Positions 45,293 through 56,300 of a stretch of DNA of 64,000 bases are shown here, one piece after another. Below the pieces are notes generated by a model. It had not been told where the DNA came from. It worked only from the letters and a program-made list of their open reading frames with translations, and searched no databases. Each line of letters begins with the position of its first letter. Positions within the stretch are counted from its first letter, which is position 1. Position numbers and translations under genes: made by a program. This DNA is from an uncultured Clostridia bacterium (GTDB lineage: Bacteria; Bacillota; Clostridia; TANB77; CAG-508): the NCBI GenBank assembly GCA_934120395.1, contig CAKOTZ010000002.1, positions 98,215 to 162,214 of the forward strand. The letters run 5' to 3'.

Positions 45293-48068
45293 TTATGAAT
45301 TCTTTCCGCAACAATTCTTATACTTTTTCCCGCTTCCGGCATGGGCAGGGTTCATTTCTACCAATTTTTGGTTCTGCATTAGTAATTGGTGTATGAACTA
45401 CCTTTATTTCTCTTTGTTTTCTTCCTGTGTCTCCTGTTTGAACTTGTACTGCTGTTCCATTTTCAGCAAATCCTTCTCCTGTAACTGTTACAGTTTGTGT
45501 TCTTCTTGCATTTTCCTTCTTTTGAACATGTAAAAGAATTTTTACAACATCTATTTTTATGTCGTTAATCATTTCATCAAACATGTCAAATCCTTCAATT
45601 CTATATTGAACAACAGGATTTTTTTGTCCATAGGCACGAAGACCTATACCATTCTTTAATTCGTCCATATTGTCGATATGGTCCATCCATTTGTTATCTA
45701 CTATTTTTAGCATAACAATTCTTTCTAATTCTCTTAATTCTTGTGAACCAATTTCACTTTCCTTTTGTTCATACATTGTGTGTAATCTTGTTTTTAATTC
45801 TACTTTAATAGCTTCTGGATCTATTATCTCGCCATTTAATGCTTCTATGTTTGCAATATTAAGGTTTATTCTTACATCGTTAAGTAACGCTTCCTTATTC
45901 AAATGTTTAATGTCTTCTAATCCACTTGTATGAGTATCTACAATCATATCAACTACAGCATCAATCATATTTACGATATTGCTCTTTAAGTCTTCCCCAT
46001 TTAATACTTTCTTTCTTTCATCATAAATAATAGTTCTTTGTGCGTTCATAACGTCATCATATTGTAATACATTTTTACGTATTGCAAAGTTTCTGCCTTC
46101 TACTTTCTTTTGAGCAGATTCAACTGCATTTGATAAAATTCTCATTTCTAATGGTAAATCTTCATCTGCGCCTAGTTTATTGTATACTTTTGTTACCATG
46201 TCGCCACCAAAGATTTTCATTAGGTCATCATCAAGTCCAATATAGAATCTTGATTCTCCTGGATCACCTTGACGTCCACTACGTCCACGTAACTGGTTAT
46301 CAATTCTTCTTGATTCATGTCTTTCAGTACCAATAATTTTAAGACCACCAACAGCAATAACCTTTTCTTTTTCTTCCTTTATTTGTTTGTCATATTTTTC
46401 TTCTAATTCTTTAAATATTTTTCTAACATTTAAAATTTCTTGATCTTCTGTTTCGTTGTATGCTGTAGAAGCTTCAATTAAATCTTCTGAAATTCCTTTT
46501 TTACGCATTTCCTGTTTTGCTAAAAATTCACTATTTCCACCAAGCATAATATCTGTACCACGTCCAGCCATATTCGTTGCAATTGTAACAGCTCCTAATT
46601 TACCTGCTTGTGCAATAATTTGAGCTTCTTTTTCATGTTGTTTTGCATTCAATACCTGATGTGGTATTCCATTTTTAGTTAATATCTTACTTAATTTTTC
46701 TGACTTATCGATTGAAACTGTACCAATTAAAACTGGTTGTCCTTTATCATGACTTTCTTTTACTTCTGCTGCTACAGCTTTAAACTTGGCATTTTCATTT
46801 TTATAAATTACATCGTTATTATCTTTTCTAAGAACTGGTTTATTTGTAGGAATTGCAACAACATCTAGGTTATAGATTTCGTTAAATTCTTCTTCTTCTG
46901 TCATAGCAGTACCAGTCATACCAGACAATTTTTCATACATACGGAAATAGTTTTGGAAGGTAATTGTTGCTAAAGTTTTTGATTCGTTAGCAATTTTTAC
47001 GTGTTCTTTTGCTTCAATTGCTTGATGTAAACCATTGTTATATCTTCTTCCATACATAATTCTTCCTGTAAATTCATCTACAATTAAAACTTCTCCATCT
47101 TTTACTATATAATCTATATCTTTCTTCATTACACCATGTGCTCTTAATGCTTGATTTACATGGTGTACAATATTTGAGTTATCTAAATCATTTAAATTCT
47201 CTACTTTAAAGAATTCTTCTGCTTTTTTAATACCTTTTGCAGTTAAAGAAGCTGATTTTGCTTTTAAATCTACTATGTAATCATAGTTTTCATTGTCTTC
47301 TGCTTGTTCTTCATTTTTTACATCTTCTTCAACAATAACTTTTGCTTCTAGTCTTCTTACAAAATCATTTGCTCTACTGTAAAGGTCAGATGATTCGTTT
47401 GAAGTACCAGATATAATTAATGGTGTACGTGCTTCATCAATTAAAATACTATCAATTTCGTCAACAATTGCATAATAAAGAGGTCGTTGTACTATATCTT
47501 CTTTATATATAACCATATTATCTCTTAAATAGTCGAAACCAAATTCATTATTTGTTCCATAAGTAATATCTGCTGCATATGCTTTTTGTTTTTCTTTTGG
47601 ATTCATGCCACTAATAGCAAGTCCAACACTTAAACCTAAAAAGCGGTATAGTTTTCCCATCCATTCGCTATCTCTTTTTGCAAGGTAATCATTAACAGTA
47701 ATAACATGAACTCCTCTACCTGTAAGAGCATTTAAATATACTGGTAAAGTACCAACTAAAGTTTTACCTTCACCTGTTTTCATTTCTGCAATTCTACCTT
47801 GGTGTAATATAATACCACCAATTAATTGCACATCAAAATGACGCATTCCTAATACCCTTTTAGAAGCTTCTCTTGCTACTGCAAAAGCTTCTGGTAGAAT
47901 GTCGTCTAATGACTCTCCATTTTTTATTCTTTCTTTAAATTCTGGTGTTTTAGCCTGCAATTCCTTATCACTTAATTTTGAAATTTCTGGCTCTAAATTA
48001 TTTATTTTTTGTACTATTGGTCTTGTTCTTTTTACTTCTTTCTCACTATAGCTCTTAAATAATCCCAT
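45293..48068 (-). CDS. secA: Protein translocase ATPase SecA, +1 frameshift at C-terminal zinc motif
   Basis: 924 aa if a +1 shift is taken at CGG 45338-45336. Motor motifs: MKTGEGKTL (Walker A), VDEIDSILIDEARTP (DEAD box), TIATNMAGRGTDIML, GLKIIGTERHESRRIDNQLRGRSGRQGD. In the unshifted frame the protein ends CPC-RKREKV. With the shift it ends CPC-GSGKKYKNCC-GKNS, the invariant SEC-C zinc-binding tail that contacts SecB or ribosomes. The shifted stop is followed by a terminator. Because this tail is among the best conserved sequences in bacteria, the site is the strongest evidence that the shift is real. Confidence 0.97.
45336..45338 (-). other. CGG codon with required +1 frameshift in secA
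   Basis: TGC CGG AAG CGG becomes TGC (C) GGA AGC GGG AAA AAG, giving C-G-S-G-K-K of the SEC-C motif. The second CGG falls out of frame after the shift. Confidence 0.92.
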
Positions 48069-48149
48069 CTTGCGTGCTTCCTCCTATTATAAAACAATTT
48101 TTTACTACTATATCACTATTCTTTTCCGAATGCAAGTAAGCTCTCTAAT

Positions 48150-49034
48150 TTATTTTAAAAATGCAATAATTTGTTCTGCAAGCAAATTATATTTATCTGT
48201 ATATCCATGGTCTGCTCCATCTATAAAATCTATATCTTTATGTTCATTTTGTATTTTTGCTCTTAACATTTTTACCAAATCAGAGGCATCTTGTTCTATC
48301 ATTTCATGCACATTTCCCCATCTCATAAATAGTGGTACATCAATTTTATTTAATTCTGGATACATATATTCTGCATCATAGTATCTAGCAAAATCTATTT
48401 TTTCATAATCTCTAAAATACCTCAAATATGTTTTTGTACTAATTGGATGAATAAATGAACCTGTTGGCATTAGTTTATTTAATTTTCCTTCTGCCTCATT
48501 TTTTAATGCAATTTGCATCACCCCATCATATTTATCTCCTAAGTATATTTTTTGTGCTTTTGGTATATCTACCAACGATAATAACATTATTGCTTTTATT
48601 TTGCATAATAATGAATTTTTTTCATCCTTCATTCTATTAAATGTATATACAATTTTTGTGCAACCCAAACTATGTCCTTGTAAATATATTTCCTCATACC
48701 CATGTTTTTGCATTTCTTCTATTGCACCAATAATATCATAATATGAGTCTTGAACATCTTCAAAAGCTGTTCCAACCATTTCTTTTGTCCATTCATTATT
48801 TATAAATTTTGAAGCATAAGCTTGTAATTCGTGTCCTCTATTATTAAAACTAAAATAGTCTATTCCTTCAGCTGTTACATGCTGGGCTATTACATCTTCT
48901 CTTTTTCTTAAACAATTACTTGTCATACCATGTAAAGATATTATAACTTTTTTAGTTTGTTTTTGTCCTTTGTGTAATAACCCCATTAATTCTAAACCAT
49001 CCGATGCAAAAAAATATACTTTTTCTAAATTCAT
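48150..49034 (-). CDS. Alpha/beta-hydrolase fold protein
   Basis: 294 aa, cytoplasmic. Oxyanion region ISLHGMTSN, nucleophile elbow LQGHSLGCTK (Ser at about 122), and Asp/His candidates in the C-terminal part (FIDGADHGYTD). Similar to serine aminopeptidase S33-like esterases. It follows secA and overlaps no other gene. Substrate unknown. Confidence 0.85.
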   Translation of the reverse strand: MNLEKVYFFASDGLELMGLLHKGQKQTKKVIISLHGMTSNCLRKREDVIAQHVTAEGIDYFSFNNRGHELQAYASKFINNEWTKEMVGTAFEDVQDSYYDIIGAIEEMQKHGYEEIYLQGHSLGCTKIVYTFNRMKDEKNSLLCKIKAIMLLSLVDIPKAQKIYLGDKYDGVMQIALKNEAEGKLNKLMPTGSFIHPISTKTYLRYFRDYEKIDFARYYDAEYMYPELNKIDVPLFMRWGNVHEMIEQDASDLVKMLRAKIQNEHKDIDFIDGADHGYTDKYNLLAEQIIAFLK

Positions 49035-49046
49035 TTTCTCCTCCTA

Positions 49047-49859
49047 TTAATCACCTATTAATAATCTAAGACCAAATCTCCATATTTCCATTCCATGTGA
49101 TACATTTAATCTTGGAATTTTAAAATTATCATCATCTCTTGTTGCTTTTCTATAATCTTCTTTTTCTGGACCATATTTGAATCCTAAACAATATCCTTTA
49201 TTTTGCAATGAAGTAATTAACTTTTGATTATATTCTCCAAAAGGGTAAGCAAAATACTTTGTTTCTGTAATATTACTTGCAAAAATAAGTGCATCATCTC
49301 CCATTTGTTCTTTATCATTTTCCTTTATTGAATTTTTATAGTGTAAACCATATGAATGAGAACAAAAATCAATATTTGGATATTCTTCTTTCGACTTTTT
49401 GACTAAATTATTTGTCATATATGTTTTTATATTTCCATCCCATTCTTCTTGTGTTGCATTGTCAACATATTCTCCTATCAGAAATACAGTTGCATTCATA
49501 TTATATTTTTTTAATAATGGAAATGCATAATGATAATTTGATAAAAATCCATCATCAAATGTTATTAATACACTTTTGCTTGGTAAATCTATCTTTCCCT
49601 GTTTCCATTCATAAAATTCATCCATTGTTAATGTTTTGTAATTGTTTTTGCTTAAATATTTTAGTTGTTCTTCAAAATTTTCAACATCAATTACCCAGTC
49701 ATTTTCATCTGGGAAATTGGCTTTTTCATCGGCTGTTGCTAAGTTATGATAACAGAGAACAGCAACTTTATCTTTTCCCTTAAAATAAACATATCCTGCC
49801 AATATTGCACATACTAGTGCAATTATAACTAATACAGCAATAATAATTTTCTTTTTCAT
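49047..49859 (-). CDS. Membrane-anchored polysaccharide deacetylase (CE4)
   Basis: 270 aa from ATG at 49859 (AAAGGAG upstream); an upstream start at 49931 lacks a ribosome binding site. N-terminal membrane anchor (residues 4-24), then a NodB domain: VLCYHNL, LITFDDGFLSNY (catalytic Asp pair), DFCSHSYGLH (metal His), FAYPFGEYNQ. Similar enzymes deacetylate peptidoglycan or other surface polysaccharides. Confidence 0.92.
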   Translation of the reverse strand: MKKKIIIAVLVIIALVCAILAGYVYFKGKDKVAVLCYHNLATADEKANFPDENDWVIDVENFEEQLKYLSKNNYKTLTMDEFYEWKQGKIDLPSKSVLITFDDGFLSNYHYAFPLLKKYNMNATVFLIGEYVDNATQEEWDGNIKTYMTNNLVKKSKEEYPNIDFCSHSYGLHYKNSIKENDKEQMGDDALIFASNITETKYFAYPFGEYNQKLITSLQNKGYCLGFKYGPEKEDYRKATRDDDNFKIPRLNVSHGMEIWRFGLRLLIGD

Positions 49860-49951
49860 AATTTCTCCTTTGTTTTTACTTTGTTCATAGTATAACATAT
49901 TTTTAATAAAAAACAAATTATTTTTTATCACATTTCTGCATTTTTACAATA

Positions 49952-49973
49952 TAAAAAGCAGGTTGCTACCTGC
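49952..49973 (-). terminator. Terminator of the peroxiredoxin gene
   Basis: GCAGGT-AGCA-ACCTGC hairpin followed by TTTTTAT on the minus strand. Confidence 0.85.
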
Positions 49974-49984
49974 CTATGAACAAA

Positions 49985-50704
49985 CTATTTTTCTTTCTTT
50001 TTGTCTGCCTCTTTCTTCTCTTCATCAATGTCTCTTTTGCAACACTCTTGTGGCTCCTTAAAACTCAAATACCAACTCATGCCATTTTGATCTTTATGAA
50101 TTTCGCTTACTCTTTTTTCTAAACCACTAAATGTAGTTGGCATTGGTACAATTATCGGCGAACCTGGGCACCAATTTGCAGGAGTTGCACCTTTACTACA
50201 ATCAGCTGTTTGTGCCGCATCAATAATTCTTAATATTTCAGGTATACATCTTCCTATTGTCATTGGATAAGCCAAAATTGCTCTTATTATTCCACAATTG
50301 TCAATTATATATACATTACGTACAGTTTCTGCATTATCAATACTACTCGAAATCATTCCGTACTTTCTTGCTATAGTTGCATTTCTATCTGCAATAATTG
50401 GGAATGGTATTTTAATTCCTGTTCTACAGAATATATCATATACCCAAGCTAAATGCGAATTATTGCTATCTACACTAAGCCCCAATAAACAAGTATTTCT
50501 TTCATTAAAATATGTATTAGCTTTTGCAAAAGCAATCATTTCAGTTGTGCATACGGGGGTAAAATCTCCTGGATGTGAGAATAAAACTAGCCATTTTCCT
50601 TTGTAATCACTTAATTTTAATATCCCCATCGTTGAATTAGCCTCAAATTCAGGTGCATACTGACCTATTTTTACGTTTCCATTCATCATCACTTCATAAT
50701 CCAT
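49985..50704 (-). CDS. Peroxiredoxin (AhpC/TSA, Prx6-like)
   Basis: 239 aa from ATG at 50704. Thioredoxin fold with the peroxidatic Cys in HPGDFTPVCTTEM (about residue 46). A second Cys region (ADCSKGATPANWCPGSP) and a C-terminal QECCKRD may resolve the disulfide. The 1-Cys Prx6-like length and the extra C-terminal segment are typical of anaerobe peroxiredoxins. It reduces H2O2 and organic peroxides. A charged Lys/Glu tail ends the protein. Confidence 0.93.
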   Translation of the reverse strand: MDYEVMMNGNVKIGQYAPEFEANSTMGILKLSDYKGKWLVLFSHPGDFTPVCTTEMIAFAKANTYFNERNTCLLGLSVDSNNSHLAWVYDIFCRTGIKIPFPIIADRNATIARKYGMISSSIDNAETVRNVYIIDNCGIIRAILAYPMTIGRCIPEILRIIDAAQTADCSKGATPANWCPGSPIIVPMPTTFSGLEKRVSEIHKDQNGMSWYLSFKEPQECCKRDIDEEKKEADKKKEK

Positions 50705-50837
50705 ATTATTTAAGTTCTCCCTTCTAGTTTTTGTTATTATCGTATGCAAAATTTTTAATTTGGTGCATCCACTGGCTATTCTATATTTGACATTTTTTTA
50801 AGCATACTCTATAATTTGGGTATTGGAGGTAATATAT

Positions 50838-51611
50838 ATGATAAATATTGAAAACGCATATAAAGAATTTGATGCTTATGTATCAAACTTTAATCCAGAA
50901 GACGATAAAATAAAACTAAAAATTGAACATACTAAAAGAGTTGCAGAACTAAGTAGAAAAGTAGCAGAAAGTTTAAACTTAAGTAAAGAAAAAGTTAATT
51001 TAGCTGAATTAATTGGTTTATTCCATGATATGGGCAGATTTAAGCAAATTCAAGTTTATAATACTTTTAATGATAGAATTTCCTTTAACCATGCAGAACT
51101 AAGCATTCAATTATTGTTTGATGAGAATTTAATTGATAAATTTAATGTAGATGAAGAATATAAAAACATTATTAAATTAGCTATTTTAAATCATAATAAA
51201 CGTAGTATTGATGAAAGTTTAAATGAGGAAGAAATGCTTTTTGCTAAAATTATAAGGGATGCTGATAAATTGGACATCTTTTACACTTTATGCGAATATG
51301 ATTATAAAACTATATTTACACATTCTAATTTTGACTGTGGTCCTATAAGTGACCAAATTATGAGTGATTTTATTAACGAACACTTTGTTAATTACAGTTT
51401 AATTAAATCAGCTTCTGACCAAATTCCTACTTTTTATGCTTACGTTTTTAATTTGTATTTCGAATTTTCATTAAAATTCTTAGTTCAAAAAAATTATCTT
51501 GCTACATTTACTAATAGAGTTTACGAACATTTCACAAATAATACAGTAAAAGAGCAAGTGAAGCAAATTGTTGATATTACAAATAATTTTTTAGAAAAAT
51601 ATAATAAATAA
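50838..51611 (+). CDS. HD-domain phosphohydrolase
   Basis: 257 aa from ATG at 50838, eight bases after GGAGG. HD residues: His in EHTKRVAELS, HD in GLFHDMGRFKQ, His in LNHNKRS, and Asp in IRDADKLDIF. Such proteins hydrolyse nucleotides or other phosphomonoesters; the substrate is not apparent. Confidence 0.9.
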   Translation: MINIENAYKEFDAYVSNFNPEDDKIKLKIEHTKRVAELSRKVAESLNLSKEKVNLAELIGLFHDMGRFKQIQVYNTFNDRISFNHAELSIQLLFDENLIDKFNVDEEYKNIIKLAILNHNKRSIDESLNEEEMLFAKIIRDADKLDIFYTLCEYDYKTIFTHSNFDCGPISDQIMSDFINEHFVNYSLIKSASDQIPTFYAYVFNLYFEFSLKFLVQKNYLATFTNRVYEHFTNNTVKEQVKQIVDITNNFLEKYNK

Positions 51612-51616
51612 CTATC

Positions 51617-51650
51617 AAAAAAACAAGGTAAAAATTAACCTTGTTTTTTT
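51617..51650. terminator. Bidirectional terminator
   Basis: AAAAAAACAAGGT pairs with ACCTTGTTTTTTT between the converging genes ending at 51611 and 51655. Confidence 0.9.
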
Positions 51651-51654
51651 ATGC

Positions 51655-53154
51655 TTAATAACAACATATATGAACTGTATCTCCATCAAAAATAAGTTGC
51701 TCTTTTGCATTAAAGTAATCCCAATCTTCTTTTTTGAAACTTTCGGCATATTCCTGATTTTGTTCTGAAATTTCTTCTAGATTTCTACCTGTCATTACTA
51801 ATATTATGTTATTTCTACTCCAATTTGTAGAATTTGCTTTGATATTAGCATCTCCTAATACACGCAATTCTGGATATTGACAAATTGATGTTTTATCTTG
51901 ATAATATATAACTTTAGTTACTTTATTTCCACTTTTTTGTTCATACTCTTTAATATTTGCATCTATTTGCCTTGCCACTGACTTATCGATTTTGTTCATA
52001 GTGTAGTGGTCCATTGTAATACACATAAAGTTATAATATTGTACAAATATAAATATTACAGTTATAGCTATTACTGCATAATCTATTATTTTATTATCTT
52101 TTTGTAAGATAGTATAAGCAAGTAGTACGATAATTCCTAATAAAGATGCAAGTGTATATGTATCCCTTGGTGCCATATACACAGTATCTTGTAATAATTG
52201 TGGTGCAACTGTTGCAAATATAACCGCAATAGTTACATAGAAATATTTAAACAAGTTATACGCAAATATGTTTCCATTTTCTTTATTTTGCCAGCAAGCA
52301 TATATATATATCACTGTAAATGCTACAAATACAAATATAAACATACCAGCAGGTATTATTCCAAAACTATTTATAAAAACATTTTTTAGCGAACTCATTA
52401 GTAAGCTTATTGATTCAAATAAAGACCCCTGTCCGCTAACCCTATCACTTTCGAAAGCAAATTTTACTATGAGATAATTCATTAATGCAGGTATAGCATA
52501 TAACAGAGCTACCAATATATTTTTCTTTATAAAATCTACTATATTTTTTGCATATTTTGCTATATAAATCACTGCCAATGCTACAAATAAAGCTACAGTT
52601 CCTTGATAACAACAGTTTGCAATTATCATATAAATAAATACATAAATTAAGCTTTTCTTATTTCCATTAAAAGCCTTAATTAATTGTTCTACAGCTAGTA
52701 CATTTAGCAATACAGATAAAGCTAATATTCCTTTTTCAAAATACATAAATAGTTCTAATGAAAAGATATTAACAATTATCAATATACTTACCAAGCCTGC
52801 TACTAGCTTGTTAGAAATATTTTCTTTTATTATATAGTATAATTTATATATTGCTGTAGCAAAGCATATAATTCCTATTCCCCACGAAATAATATATGCT
52901 AATGCAAACTTAAGTTTAAACATTCCAATTAAGATTGTCCAAAAAGCTGATGTTACAAATCTGCCTAAGCTAGCAAAGTGTTCAGAACCAAAAGTCCATT
53001 CGTTTCCAAGAATAGCATAGGTATCTGTTGAATATTCTGGTATTATTAAGGCTCCAAAAAATAATGAACTAATTAACATACATATCCAGAAAATCTTGTC
53101 TTTATAAAACGAAATATCTTTCATTTTATTTACTAGTTTATCCATTTTCTTCAC
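51655..53154 (-). CDS. Polytopic membrane glucosyltransferase-like protein (GtrII-type)
   Basis: 499 aa with 11-12 predicted membrane spans. An N-terminal loop after the first span (SSLFFGALIIPEYSTDTYAI) has the acidic position expected of GtrII/GT-C-type enzymes. It probably modifies an exported polysaccharide with a lipid-linked sugar. Head of the downstream polysaccharide cluster in coordinates, last in transcription. Confidence 0.75.
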   Translation of the reverse strand: MKKMDKLVNKMKDISFYKDKIFWICMLISSLFFGALIIPEYSTDTYAILGNEWTFGSEHFASLGRFVTSAFWTILIGMFKLKFALAYIISWGIGIICFATAIYKLYYIIKENISNKLVAGLVSILIIVNIFSLELFMYFEKGILALSVLLNVLAVEQLIKAFNGNKKSLIYVFIYMIIANCCYQGTVALFVALAVIYIAKYAKNIVDFIKKNILVALLYAIPALMNYLIVKFAFESDRVSGQGSLFESISLLMSSLKNVFINSFGIIPAGMFIFVFVAFTVIYIYACWQNKENGNIFAYNLFKYFYVTIAVIFATVAPQLLQDTVYMAPRDTYTLASLLGIIVLLAYTILQKDNKIIDYAVIAITVIFIFVQYYNFMCITMDHYTMNKIDKSVARQIDANIKEYEQKSGNKVTKVIYYQDKTSICQYPELRVLGDANIKANSTNWSRNNIILVMTGRNLEEISEQNQEYAESFKKEDWDYFNAKEQLIFDGDTVHICCY

Positions 53155-53158
53155 TTTT

Positions 53159-55487
53159 CTAAACCACCTTTTTAACAGCCTTCTTTATAGCTTTATCTAC
53201 CTTTGTTTTCTTTATTAATTTCATTAAACCAGTCTTTTGAAGAAATTTTACAAAGGATCTCCAAAGCGGATTTTTCCATAATCTTGATTTTATTAAACTA
53301 ACTTCTGCCGAATGCATCTCTGCTTTTTCGCCAATTCCACCTTCTTCAGGATTATAAAATCTTTGGTCAATTTGATTAAACATTACCAAATATTGTCGAT
53401 ATAATTCTTTATTATTTTCTACAAATGATTTATTGACTCTAGTTCCTTTATGTACCAGTTCTGTAAATTCTTCGTCCATCACTTTTACCATATTGCTTAT
53501 ATTAAAGCCATTAAGAATTTTTTGTCTTGAATTTTTCTTTAATTCATCATATTTTGGGCTATCAATTACTTTTTCAATAGCCGTTACATATCTATCAATT
53601 TCCTCTTGCGTATACGCCCTGTTATAGAAATCATCCTTTGCATTTTGAATGTTTTCTACTACAATGCCACAGCTATCATCCACTAATTCTTTTTGTCCTC
53701 CCACATCTGCTGTTATAACAGGTGTTCCCATTGCTAAAGATTCATAAGTTGTAATTGTTAATCCTTCTGTTAATGAACAAATTATATGAGCATCTGCAAC
53801 TTTATAAAATGGTTTTGTATCTTTTTGCATACCAAAGAAGATAACATGATCCTCTAGTTTAAATTCCTTTACAGTCTTCTTCATTTCATCTAATTCCATA
53901 CCGCTTCCAACAACAAATAGTACAATATCATTACGATGCTTGCATAATTCTTTTAAAACATGAATTGCAAAAATAGGCCTCTTTTCTTCAACAATTCTTG
54001 CTAAATATAATATAACTTTTTTACCAGCATACTTATCTTTATATTGCATTAAATCTTTTGAATTTTCAACATTTATTTTTGTTTCATCATATTCTTCTGG
54101 GTTTACACCAATGTATACAGTTTTTAGATTATTATGTTCTCTTCCGCATATCTTCTCTCATAATATCTGCAACTCTATTGGTACAGGTATATGTTTTATC
54201 TACAATTGCAGATATAGCAGTTGATTCTCTTGGATATTCACCATTTCTCCAACTCCAATTTTCACAGTGAATATAATCCGTAAATATTACGTCTGGAAAT
54301 TCAGATTTTAACCATGGTAATACATAATATCCATAAAAACTATTTGATTGCATAACAATGTCAATATTTCTTGTTTTCATTAAATAATGTAAGAAGGCAG
54401 ACCAATCTTTACGATGCAAGAAAGTTGTTAAATCAAACACTTCTGCATATTCTTCAAATTTTTGTCTCCATATATAGTCGCATGGCTCTGTTGTAACTAT
54501 TGTTATATCGTATTTTTCTTTATCTAATCCAGAAATTAAATCATAATTAAACTTATCTGCTCCACCCACTTTGAACCATGGAAACATAAACATAATTCTA
54601 ATTTTTTCGCCTTTTCTATTTATAGGTTCTCTGTTCCACTCAAATGTATATGGATATGTATCATATTGAGGCATTGTTGTTGTTGGATATTGCACAGCAA
54701 CTACATTTTGTTTTATTTTTTTTGCTTGTTCCTTAATTACCTTATTTGCATGTTTTTCTTTTTCTTTATTACCATTAATAGATTGTAAAGTACCACCTTG
54801 CTTTTTTTTGCGATACCAAAATCCATAAAAAGGCATATGTACTGGGTAATATCCTTTTTCTAGCATTCTAAGCCATAGGTGCCAATCTTCATGCACATCT
54901 TTATCAACAACATTATAACCTCCAACTGCTTCTAAATCTTTTTTTCTAATTAATGATGAAACAGTCAATAGGTTCTCTTTTTTTTCTATCTCACAGTCAA
55001 AATCCTTTTTCCATAAGAATTCTTCACCCTCAAAGTTAACTACATCAGTATAAGCCCAAGATGCTTTAGGATTTGTTTGCAAGGTCCAATAACTTGTTTC
55101 TAGCGTAGTTGGTATTATTAAATCATCAGAATCTAGAATATAAATTAAGTCTGTTTTTGCCTCTGAAATAGCAATATCACGTGCTATAATTCTGCCCCTA
55201 TTTTCACTATTTATAACGCGTATTCTATTATCCATTTCTTGTAATTCATTTAGTATTTCCTTTGTCCCTTCTTCTGTACTTCCATCATTGAATATTATCC
55301 ATTCCCAATATGGAAAAGTTTGATTAAATACAGAGTTTGCCGTTTGCATAATGTATTCTTTTGAATTGTAATAAGCTGTAATAATACTAATTAATGGTTC
55401 TTTTGTAACAATTGGTTCTTTTACTGTTCTTCTTTTTCCTGGTTCCAATATATAATTAAAATATTTTTCTTCAACTTCTACACTCAT
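53159..55487 (-). CDS. Two-domain glycosyltransferase (GT2 + GT4), +1 frameshift
   Basis: 775 aa if a +1 shift is taken at CGG 54146-54144. ATG at 55487 follows AGGAGG; an earlier ATG at 55526 has no such site. Residues about 30-270 are a GT2 (ISIITAYYNSKEYI, NDGSTEEGT, LDSDDLI). The second half is a GT4: MFMFPWFKVGGADKFNYDLI as N-lobe, then, after the shift, ...ED-M-G-REHNNLKTVYIGVNPEEYDE, YLARIVEEKRP, and EGLTITTYESLAMGTPVI. Without the shift the GT4 is cut between its two Rossmann lobes. It should build the exported glycan together with the Wzm/Wzt exporter upstream. Confidence 0.88.
54144..54146 (-). other. CGG codon with required +1 frameshift in GT2-GT4
   Basis: ATG CGG AAG becomes ATG (C) GGA AGA GAA CAT and reads through to the C-terminal GT4 lobe; in the unshifted frame TAA comes three codons later. 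Confidence 0.88.
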
Positions 55488-55509
55488 AATATTCCTCCTA
55501 CTACTGTGT

Positions 55510-56283
55510 TTATAATTCCTCTGCAAATCCTTTTTGTAATTTATTAAATATTATATATCCTACTACACACAATATAATTGCCACTACAAACATAATTCCT
55601 AAACTTTGAAAATCTGGACATGTTTGATTATAAAAAATGTCTCTATATCCATTAATAATATAGGTCATTGGATTGTATGATATTATAAATTTAAAATCTT
55701 CTGGTATGTTTTCTGCTGCATATACAATTGGCGTTGCATAGAATAATAATTGTAATGCCACTCCGATTAGGTGCTCTAAATCTCTTAAATATACTGTTAC
55801 ACTTGATACTATAAATGATAGCCCCAATTGTAATAAATATTGTACCAATAGGATTACAGGATAAAATAACACGTATTTTGTAATTCCCATTCCAGAAAAC
55901 AATACAAAAGCAAAAATAATAATTGTTGAAATTATAAAGTTTACTGCTCCACTAGTAACAACTGATATTGGCAATATTTCTCTTGGAAAAAATACTTTTT
56001 TAATAATATTACCATTTTGTATCATCGTAGCCGCTGATTGCTGTATGCATGTTGTAAAAAATGTCCATGGTATTAATGCTACGCAAAGAAAAATAACATA
56101 GTTTGGTTGGTTATTTTTCAAAATTAAAGGAAATACAATTGCGTATACCGCAATTTGTAGTAAAGGGTTTAAAAAAGACCATAAAATTCCTAAAAATGAA
56201 TTTTTATATTTACCACGAATTTCCTTTTGCACATTTGTTTTTAACAATTCTCTATATTGATATAAATTTTTAAAAATATTCAT
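55510..56283 (-). CDS. ABC-2 polysaccharide export permease (Wzm/TagG type)
   Basis: 257 aa, six membrane spans. LKTNVQKEIRGKYKNSFLGI at the start is the conserved element of Wzm/TagG/RfbA permeases. It exports lipid-linked polysaccharide or teichoic-acid-like glycan with the ATPase encoded 17 bp upstream. The downstream gene is the GT2-GT4 enzyme. Confidence 0.94.
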   Translation of the reverse strand: MNIFKNLYQYRELLKTNVQKEIRGKYKNSFLGILWSFLNPLLQIAVYAIVFPLILKNNQPNYVIFLCVALIPWTFFTTCIQQSAATMIQNGNIIKKVFFPREILPISVVTSGAVNFIISTIIIFAFVLFSGMGITKYVLFYPVILLVQYLLQLGLSFIVSSVTVYLRDLEHLIGVALQLLFYATPIVYAAENIPEDFKFIISYNPMTYIINGYRDIFYNQTCPDFQSLGIMFVVAIILCVVGYIIFNKLQKGFAEEL

Positions 56284-56300
56284 ATTTACTCCTTCAATTT

